Positions 21,362-31,100 of a stretch of DNA of 64,000 bases are shown here, piece after piece. The translations under genes and the position numbers were made by a program. Location of the stretch: contig OZ022501.1 of the NCBI GenBank assembly GCA_963989385.1, forward strand, positions 1,126,001 through 1,190,000, read 5' to 3'. The DNA is from Ctena decussata (lineage: Eukaryota; Mollusca; Bivalvia; Lucinida; Lucinidae). The notes under the pieces were generated by a model that was not told the origin of the DNA, did no database searches, and worked only from the letters and a program-made list of their open reading frames with translations. Every line of letters begins with the position of its first letter. Position 1 is the stretch's first letter.

Positions 21362-22131
21362 TAGAAACGTTTTGATCGAAATTAGAACAAACCTAATATT
21401 GTAAATACATGGAAACGGTGATATACAACGACATTGGTCATATCTAAAAGAGTAATCGAATGATTTCGCTGATGTGTGAATTTCAAAGCGGACAACTTGT
21501 CCGACAAGCACATGCTCAACTTTGGCGCAGCACAGTAAACCGGAAGCTGGACAAAAATTGAACTCAGGATTACAGCACTGCATTAACCATAACTGAACAA
21601 ATTTATCATGTTTATACATACATTTTGAAACGATGTTTACAGGTAAGAAGTTTGCTTTTGTTGGGGTGTTTCTAACTGGCAGTTTTAGCAGTCATAAAAA
21701 ATCGAGGCATTTTTGCTTGCATATCTGGCCATTTCTTACGAAATGACCTATATACTGCGTCAAGTATAAAGGGTTTTGAGGGTTTTTTAAGCATAGAACT
21801 TCAAGCGCCTGTGCATTAACAAAACTTTTTTTTTTTAACTTTCCTCGAAGCGATGGTGGCGAAATTCGTACCTTTCTAACTTTGGGTAAAAGCCCATACC
21901 CTACTTGTTCTTGTGACTTCGGAGTTCCGCCCTTGTCAGGGTACATATTGAGTACAAGCAGGCTAAACACTTAACTAACATAAAGAGGCAGCACACTTTA
22001 AATGTGACCACTCTCATTTTGTAAATCCAAGAGATAGTGTAAGTTCTTGTTGCCTACAGCTGCCTCCTCTGTCAGGAGACACGCAGTCTCTTTGTTGGTA
22101 AAATAAATGAATTGTCATTTCTCTATCCATC

Positions 22132-22441
22132 GCCAGGCTGCATAGCCCAGTGGATAGCGCATCTGACTCAAGAGCCAGAGTCCCGGATTTGTTACTTGGT
22201 TAGGCCACTTACTTTCGTTTCTCATTCTGCTTCTTCAAGAAGGGCAATTGTCAGTTACTGGTGAAAGTATGTACACTTAGTAGTGGTTAACCACTTAGGA
22301 GGTCTAAGCCTGCACAGGAATAGCGTGGTTAGGTTAACTGACCGTTAAAATGACCATAGCTGTTTACCGTGGACGTATTCCGCTACTCATGGCCTCTTTG
22401 GGCACCACACATAAAGCAATAAAACAGAAACAACAACAATA
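22132..22441 (+). mobile_element. tRNA-derived SINE, second copy of the 1429 family
   Basis: Same body as 1429-1703 (ACTTTCGTTTCTC, GGAGGTCTAAGCCTG, GGTTAGGTTAACTG, TGTTTACCGTGGACG) with a more decayed tRNA head (CATAGCCCAGTGGATAGCGC). Target duplication TCTATCCATC at 22122-22131 and 22442-22451. Confidence 0.8.
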
Positions 22442-22477
22442 TCTATCCATCCTCATTGTTAAAAGCTAATTAAATGT

Positions 22478-23335
22478 CTCAAAAATCTTGAGTATGCATG
22501 TATGCATACATTGCATAACCAAGTCCTAGAGAATGTATCGTCAGCCAAATATTTAGGAGTTGAAATTACGGATGACCTTGAGTGGGGTCAGCACATTAAT
22601 GAAATTACCAGTAAGGCTACTAAGACTTTGGGTTTCCTTCGTAGAAACCTGACTTTTGCATCGAAGGAAATCAAGGCTGCTGCATATAAAACTCTGGTCC
22701 GGCCCAAATTAGAATATGCAGCGCCAGTTTGGATGCCCCATCACCAAGTTGATATTAACAGAATAGAAAAAGTACAGAGGACTGCTGCCCGTTGGACCTG
22801 TATGCGCTGGCGCAATCAAAGCCATGTGGGAGAAATGTTAGAAGAACTCCAATGGCCAGACCTGCAGGAAAGACGACAGCAGGCTTCTCTGTCTCTATTC
22901 TACAAAATTCATAATAATCTTGCCATTGTAGATAAGAATAAGTACCTATCTGAGGTCGGTGAAGGGAGCAGGAGAACTAGGTCCCACCCATTCCAGTACC
23001 ACCGTCCAAACGCTTACACGGACGGTTTTAAGAATTCTTTTTTCCCCAGGACAATTGCAACTTGGAATGGCCTTACAACCGAAGCTGTCTCTTCGGAGAC
23101 AGTTGATGGGTTTAAGGCCAAAATTTAATATCCTAGGGTAGAGCAGGGGTTAGGCATGGAATGCCTGCCCCTGAGGACTTCTTGTAAATAGTTTTAATCT
23201 GCTGGTGGATATGTCACAAATTCATTTATTTATTTATTTATTTTTTTTTTTGTGACAACTTATGCGCCACACCAAAAACCTGTCATCATGGTCAAAGTTG
23301 ACCGAGGACAGTATCGATAGAAAGAAAGAAAGAAA
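22478..23335 (+). pseudogene. 3' fragment of a LINE (family with GAAA tail)
   Basis: An open frame from 22502 to 23128 encodes only the RT thumb and C-terminal part: AKYLGVEITDDLEWGQHINE, TKTLGFLRRNLTF, VRPKLEYAAPVWMPHH, KVQRTAARWTC, SLSLFYKIHNN, GFKNSFFPRTIATWNGL. The 3' UTR is followed by (GAAA)n at 23315-23335. Severe 5' truncation. Same family as 59022-59755. Confidence 0.85.
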
Positions 23336-23404
23336 GTATGCTAGGTACCAACACTATAATTATTTACACATAAAAGTTGAAAGCTAGCGTCACACTACTC
23401 AGGA

Positions 23405-23605
23405 GCCTCAGTATCTCTGTGGGTTAAGCGTTGGCCTGCTGATCTAATAGTCCCGGGTTTGAGCCCCGCCTGAGGCGTGGATTTTCTCAGTCGTAAATGG
23501 GTTTGACTGCACACAGCCTTTCATTATCACCCACCTACTGTCCTGAGTTGACTGAAATACTGTTAAAAAGAACATAAAGATCGCAAGTCATCCAGCCATC
23601 CATCC
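23405..23605 (+). mobile_element. tRNA-derived SINE, second family
   Basis: tRNA-like head (TGTGGGTTAAGCGTTGGCCT; CGGGTTTGAGCCCCGCC) and body 'gattttctcagtcgtaaatg', 'tcattatcacccacctactg', 'gactgaaatactgttaaa'. Related copies: 62815-62995 and, reversed, 33262-33402. Confidence 0.7.
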
Positions 23606-23946
23606 ACTCTCTACCTTTGAGTTCGGGATTCCTGACAACCAGTTCTCAGCAAATAGAAAATCAGATCAAGATCAGCTACTAGCTAAGACAAACAGCACAT
23701 TGTTGTATTATGTTAAATAATGTCATAACTCTGATAGATTTATAAGAATTTTATTTTATGTGTACTACTCCTTTATTAAAGAAAGGCTTACCCAACCTTA
23801 AATGTGTTTGGGTCTACTAGAATTCACCGTTTTGTAAGAATGGTCATGCTGTTCTTAGTATACATCTCAACGCCAGTCAATTATGACTCTAGATTTCATA
23901 TAGTCTGTCACAAATCCCTTTGAGCTACTATCCTGTAAACTCTTCC

Positions 23947-24055
23947 CAGCGGGCACATGGCATCGAAAAGACGTCGTACAGACGTTGATGCGACGTTATG
24001 ACGTCGCATCGACGTCAGTGCGACGTCATTTCGATGTCATATGCCTGCTAGGTTA
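23947..24055. repeat. ACGTC-type short palindromic repeat
   Basis: Bounded by CCCAGCGGGCACATGGCATC and ATATGCCTGCTAGG and packed with GACGTC/GACGTT steps. Copies: 26851-26912, 33402-33501, 36307-36360, 50528-50615, partial near 60455. Confidence 0.65.
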
Positions 24056-24444
24056 ATGGCTCGATTTCTGTCTGCCACTGACAGCCTTGTCATCATTTAA
24101 ACAAAACACGTATGTAGTGATTTGTTTAGGAAAAAGCAAAATTAAAAAAAAAAATGATAAGCAGAATGATCGTATTATCTATTGAGGGCGAAAAATGGGC
24201 AAACCTGACGTGTACAAGAATCGCTGGTCAAACGTTTCATCTATTACATTACTATAAAAACATCATGCAAAAGTTTTCAGACCTTAGCAGTGAAAAATTA
24301 GAAACGTATGGGCGTTCAAAAAGTATTACTTTCTTGTATCTTGGATATATAATGAAGCAACTTATGTTCTGTGGGCACATGTAACGCTGTGCAAAAGAAA
24401 CATACAAAGGTTGCTGATTGGTGCTATAATATGAACGATATCCA

Positions 24445-24873
24445 ACAGCAATGTTGTTATTTATGTCCCAGTATTCAAGATTTGATGGACGTGTTCGTGG
24501 AATGCTTGAGGATCTGAAGTTACAACCACTACATCAACTTAGGCTAGAAGCAAGATTGGTTATGATATATAAAATCGTAAGGGGTATGGTGCAGGCAATC
24601 AATGCTGACGAGATACTAATTCCAAATAGGAACAAAAGACAAATCAGAGCAAAATTGCATCAAGACTGTTACTCTTCTAACTTTGTGGAAAGACATACTT
24701 TAAATAATTCAGAATGTTATAAAGTACCATCATCAAATACAGAGCAGTTTGGTAATTCCTATTTTGTGAAATCCATCAGGGACTGGAATTGTTTATCAGA
24801 TATCCACATACGCGCAGAGACAGTTGACAGCTTAAATAAAACAGCTGTCCACACTTATATAACTAGTAAATAA
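24445..24873 (+). pseudogene. LINE C-terminal fragment
   Basis: 140-codon frame reading GRVRGMLEDLKLQPLHQLRL, EARLVMIYKIVRG, and QFGNSYFVKSIRDWNCL. These are the conserved last blocks of CR1/Jockey-group ORF2 ('ML..L.W..L..RR', 'MYKI', 'S...R.W..L'). No RT core. TAA at 24871-24873. Confidence 0.7.
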
Positions 24874-25027
24874 GTGCGCACACCCGCGGTTCATGTACCA
24901 GAACTGGTCCTACCGTCAACATATACAGATACAGTACAGCTGTCCTATACAGATAGCTGCCTGACCTCTCAAACTATGTCACTTTTATATATTAAGAATA
25001 ACGCTTGTCTAAGGTGGCGGTTCTCTT

Positions 25028-25171
25028 TCATGTTGTCTGTCCTGTATTCTGCATAACAGCTTCTCTTTTAGAGATCTCGTTTTCTATATTTTGCCTTGCT
25101 TGGTGTTCATACAGCTCTCGGAATTCCTTGGTTGCAAAAATGTTTGGCACTTTCAGGAAGTTTTTCATAAC
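25028..25171 (-). CDS. HD phosphohydrolase exon 5 and stop
   Basis: After acceptor TTATAG it reads [20 protein letters not shown] and [20 protein letters not shown], then QNTGQTT and TGA at 25030-25028. The '[17 protein letters not shown]' pattern is the usual C-terminal helix of this family. A copy of the 240-bp palindromic repeat begins at 25201, in the adjacent intron. Confidence 0.82.
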   Translation of the reverse strand, partial: VMKNFLKVPNIFATKEFRELYEHQARQNIENEISKREAVMQNTGQTT

Positions 25172-28100
25172 CTATAATGTAAAAAAGAAACGACTATAAT
25201 GAGCCGCGACACGAAAAAAAACAACAACAACAAAATGGCACATGCGCCCAGGGAAAACTCAGATCAGCCAGGGCATCCGCCAAGTCTGAACAGTGTCATC
25301 AATGTCGGCATGGAGGCTGCTTATACCCTTATACCATACGCACATGCCACTTTGTTGTGTCGCAGCTCAAATATAACATGTCGCACTGTGCCAAAAACTT
25401 GTAACCTGGTCGATTCATTCATAGCACATGCCGTCGTTAAGTCAATGAAACAAAATCATTTAAATATTGTTTTACTTTCAAGACACTCCCTAGATAAGCA
25501 GTGAAGACTTTCATGAGACCTACAGCGTTATATGATTCACGATTATGCTTGGTTATAGCAATGTAAAAATGGGTAGCTGTCCCAATTAATAGAGTGAAAC
25601 CAATTTCGTGCGGTGTCTTTTCTTACAAAACCATTTCAAGTTTAAAGGTTGTCCAAGGAGTCCACTACGGTACGAATTCCGCACGAAAATTCACAGGTTA
25701 GTACACTGCAAAAATAAACGGTAGATTTTACGGTAAAATAACTGGCAACCAGCTGCCAGTCCTTTTACCGTTATTTTCACGGGCGCCCGTAAAAATTGCA
25801 GGAATCATCAAGCAGAGTGGGACAGAAAAGAGCAGATGTCGTTTTGGTTAGATAGCCCCTCAACAATACAAAGTTATTTTCGAGTGCGCCAAGTTAACAT
25901 AAAACTTCCATTTCGTGATTTCCAACAATGTCTTACAGGCAAAACCCCGTAAAAATAACGGGAAAAGGACTGGCAGCCGGTTTCCAGTTATTCTACCGTA
26001 AAATCTACAGTATTTTTTACAGTGTAGAAAGAACTGGCCGGGAAAGAGCTGCATGGCCTCTTGGCTTTACACTTGTCTTGTTTTGCTTTGTGTGTCGGCT
26101 TTATTTGTAATTTATTTGAGCTGCGACACGAGAAAACCAACAAAGTGGCCGTGCGCCCAGCGCAGACTCAGCTCAGCCTGGGCATTCGCCCAGTCCGATC
26201 AGACTCTTCGCTTAGCGCTTAAAGGGTAGCTAAGGGTTTAAGCTACCTCCATGCGGACAGCGAAGACTCTGATCAGACTAGGCGGATGCCCAGGCTGATC
26301 TGAGTCTGCGCTGGGTGCACAACCACTTTGTTGCTTTTCTCGTGTCGCGGCTCATTTTTCTTTCCCATTTGGTGTTTTGTGACAGGATATGCTAAAAGAT
26401 TGTGTCGGTTTCTGAGCATAGCCATTTCATGTATTGTGCATACAGCCAACTCTCGATATCTCAAAGTCGAAATTTATACAAAACTACTGATATCTCGAAG
26501 TAAATTTTCTGGTCACAGAAAATTTACTTTGAGATGTCCGTAGTTTGAGATAACGGGAATTGGTTTGTAAATAAAAGCAGGGATTGTGTCCAAACTGTAG
26601 TCTTTGATATAAGAATTACTTTAAGATATCAGCATTCGAGAGATCGAGAATTGACTGTATTAGAGCTGTTGTGTTTGTGTCGTGTGGTGACCCTTAATTG
26701 TCTCTCCCTACATTCATTTAAAGCTCTTATTATTCTATTCCCCAGGGATTGCATTTACAATAATTCGACCATTCCAAGCCGGTGTTTCCGGCGTGGTTTA
26801 TTACTACTATTGTTTTTGTTTATCAGCTTTTTAGTTTTTCACAACCCAATAGGCACGTGACGTTAAAATGACATCGAATCGACGTCAGAACGACGTCATG
26901 TGCCTACTGGGAATTTGTACATGATTTGAATAAACTAGCGGCCATCTGCCGGGAAATAGCTGGCGTCTTTGCTTTCTGCTTGTCTTGTTTTGCTTTGTGT
27001 GCCCCCTTTATTTATTTTTATTTGTCCCTTCCCCATTTGGTATTTTGAGACAGGATGTGCTTAGCAGTTGTTTCGGTTCCTGACCATTGTCTCTGCAACT
27101 ACTTACTTACAGGCAGCAGCCACATCGCTCATACTGACATCAAATGACGTCTATGCGATGAGCTGACTACGCACCAACATCATTGTGGCGCCATGTGCGG
27201 CTAGATACACGGTTTCACAGTACGAAATTTGGCTGAAATGGAACTACTGCACATGGCAAAATGCTTATTGTATTTATTCATTCTGCGGTCGCAAAATCGG
27301 CCCGCCGCAAATGCATGTATTTTGTTTCACAATGATTCGCAAAAATAAGCTTCGGAAACATTTCAACTACTGCAATTTCAACTGGTCGTAGAAGTACTCA
27401 TAACGACGTATCCGACGAGGCTCTGAGGACCGTATCCATGGCCGCACCTCCCGGCGTCCGAAGTCTGTCCCTTTACAAACAATTTTGTGTGTGTTTCAAT
27501 TCTCGTAACGACGTTATCCCCCGCATCTCAGCGGAACGTATCCACAGCCGCAGTAACGGGGTGCCGTTCGTCAGTCCATTTTACAAACATTTCGTAGTTT
27601 ACAATCTCTATATACCGTTGTTCTTCCACGGTTGAAAGCATCGTCAGACATATGGCTGTATTCCTTCTCTATTTGTTCCACGTAGGTTGTATATTCTGTG
27701 AATTAAAATTTGTGAAAAATTTGTGAAGTTATTCTCAACGTGAAAAAACCTTTAAAATGAAAAAAGAAAAAAAAAAGAAGAAAAAAAAACCCCGAATATT
27801 TTAAGGTACATGAGTTATGTTTTCGTATAGGGGGTTTGTCAATATTTTATTTTGAACAATGTTTTTGTAAAGGTAAGGTAACATATATATATTTTTGTTA
27901 TGCTTTCTTTGAACTTTCTTTTTTTCATCACTTTATTTACATCTAGTTGTTGTGCAAAGGACACGTTCGTCTAGGTTTGACATGTAAAGAGACGTACATT
28001 AAGTATTGCATACAAATTACAAAAGCTTAAACAAATTTCAAGTTTATACCCATGAAGCTAATGCTAACGTCTAGCAAACCATGCTCCAATATAACCTTAA

Positions 28101-31100
28101 CACACCAAAAGGCATACAACAAACTTTACACTAATTCATCCAAGCTATACGTATATTGAGAATTCAAATAATAGAGGGCAAATAGTGTACATCCAGATGA
28201 GTCGGCTCATCATGATCTACGCTGTTTGAAAATGCAGCTAATTTCGTTTTCGTGTTTGAAAATGCAGATAATTTCGTTTTTGGCGCTTAAATCGTTGCCC
28301 CCAAAACGGAAGAACTTACTTACTGTATTCGGAATAGAAAAATGAGTGAAACCACACACCTGAACTCGGTCTTCCCAGCACCGCCATATCCATGTCCAGA
28401 AAGTAATGAAGATCTGTTTGTCCGTACGCACCCGCTGTCAGGTGTTCGGGAGTCTGGTGCTTCTTTGTGGCTATGATCCAATCCACCACAGAATCCGATA
28501 ACTTCTTTAAGTAAAACAGACATGCCACGAGATAAGGGGCTTTACAGAAGTTCCAACAGAGAAGACTCAGATCACGTTGCCCGCATGCACTGACAGTCTA
28601 ATCATGATCTGCCTTCACTATTTGGAGCATCTACATATTAGTTAACGTCGAGAACTGCAATGTTTGTTTTGTTTGTTTGTTGTTGTTGTTTTAAATCAGT
28701 CTAGTATGCAAAGACGGTGCTGCTGGATGTGCTGCTGGTTAGTTTCTTAATTATTATTAATTAAAATAATCTGCTTTAATGTCCATGCCTGCACTTAACA
28801 ATCAAATGCTTTGCTCTTAATCACACCGGGTAGGCGGCAATCGAAAACGCTCGTGCAGTCGACGAACGCGGATCAAAAACAGCTAGAATCAGCGTTTTCG
28901 ATTGCAAATTGGCGGCAATTTGCAGTCGAAAACGCTGTTTTGCAATCGAAAACGCTGTTTTTGACCCGCGCTAATCGATTGTTGCGAGCGTTTTTGATTG
29001 CCGCCTACCCGGTGTGTTAATATGTTTCTGTTTAAATGATATTATATGTTTTGCATGATAATAATCTTTATCTTTTTAACAGCTTTAAATGTGCTACATG
29101 CGACATTATAATTTTTATCTTATGCTTGATTACTGCCATGTCTTAAATGTATTATAAATACTTGTTAAGTCAGTAAATAGCAATTCATAGCTAATGTTTT
29201 ATATGTTTGTAACCCTCCGACTATAATCAAAGTTTGTATTATATTGTATTGTATTGCATTGTATTGTATGCACCAAGAAGCCCGACGAAGCGGCAATATT
29301 GTTGTGATGTATGTTGTGCAATTGACTACCAATACAAGGATGGCAGGTTTTACCGTTCCGGTGAGTCCCCGCTCCCCCGATCTTAACATGTTGTTGAGAC
29401 ATTAAACCCTAGTTCACTCACTCATTTACTCGCTCATTCTCACGCACAGTCTCTCTCTCACTCAGCGGATCAGCAGTTGAGTGATGCTCGCAACTCGTCA
29501 TAATAATTGAGCCGCAACACGAGAAAACCAACAAAGTGGTTGTGCGCCCAACGCAAACTCAGATCAGCCTGGGCATCCGCCCAGTTTGATCAGAGTCTTC
29601 GCTGTCCGCATGAAGGTAGCTTAGACCCTTAGCTACTCTTTAAGCGCTTCGAAGAGTCTGATCAGTCTGGGTGGATGCCCAGACTGATATGAATCTGCGC
29701 TGGGCGCACAGCCACTTTGTTGGTTTTCTCGTGTCGCGGCTCAATTATAGTGAGTTTCTCCATCTACTTTTTATAATCATAAAAAATATAAGAAGCATAT
29801 TAAAGGACAAGAAGCATAAGGACAAGTGACAGGAAATGCATGGCTGGTCTTACCTGGTCTGTGGAACACTCTTGTGAGTATTGCTGAAATAGCTCCGCAC
29901 TTTGTTCTTCATTATCAGGCTTCGTTGGTTCGTAGATAATGCTGAAAAATTAAAAGAGAAAGGGAGCTACATTTCTGACAGCTATGCGTACTGAAACGAG
30001 AGCAGTTAAAACCTTAGCTCTTGCGCAACAAAAACAGTTAATCATCAAATCAGGCAAATTGTTCAAAAGGTTTGTTCTCAGTAACCGAGAGAAAGCAGCT
30101 ACAGGAGAGTGATGGGCTTGGCCTTTCATATGCTGTGCCCACGATACAATGGGCTTCTAACCCTCTTTGCTCCTACGGCAACTGGGCTGGAGGAAAGGCT
30201 AGACTACCTTGACCTTCTTTACTGAACCGAGTGAAGCTGAACCAATGGCAATCGGTTAAGCACAGATCATTAAAATGATTGGCCTGTATTTGCCGCACAC
30301 TGTTAGGTCATTGCAAAGTAAAAAGATGTGCAATAGTCAGGAACAAATACAACCAGATCCAATTCCTGCCTCAAAAAACAAAAAATGGGAAGAAGTACAT
30401 ACATAAACTGACAACAGTTCACGAATTATATCCACAGTAAACGGAATAAACAGCTCTAGCCCAGACCGGTGGTCATTCAGCTCTTCAAACTGAAAATAAG
30501 AGTGACAACGGTTTACCAACTCCTTGACATATATCACCAAATTACACAAAGTATATATGCTAGACAACATACATGTGTTGTATTCTGCGATGTTTCTAAG
30601 GCTTTTGACCGTGTTTGGCACAAGGGCTTATTGTTCAAATTACGCCAACATGGTATTAATGGAAGCCTGTTACAATGGATATCACATTACCTATCAAATA
30701 GACAACAGAGAGTTTTTGTTGGTTCTTCACTATTTTTATAAATTTACTTCTGCCGGTGTTCTGCAAGGTACAGTGCTTGGCCCACTGTTCTTTTTAATTT
30801 ATATAAATGACATAGCAGACTCTCTACTAAGTATCGTTAGACTATTTGCTGACGACACATCTATGGCCTGTTCATCATCAAATGCACAAGCTATCGAAGG
30901 TATTCTAAATCATGATTTCATTATCCTTGCATCATGGTTAAAACAGTGGCTCGTTGACTTCCACCCTCTTAAAACTGAAGCTATTCTATTTACTTCTAGT
31001 AATGAAGTGCAAAATCTTAACCTTGTTTTTGATAATATCCTAATAAATTTTGTTGAAAACCACAAACATTTGGGACTGACTTTGTCTAGCAATGCTAAAT

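Noticed and set aside
30337..30621. Minus-strand frame reading [14 protein letters not shown] as an HD-gene exon
   Set aside because: Exons 1 and 2 of the HD gene already join exactly across the HD codons, and this frame is antisense to LINE sequence.
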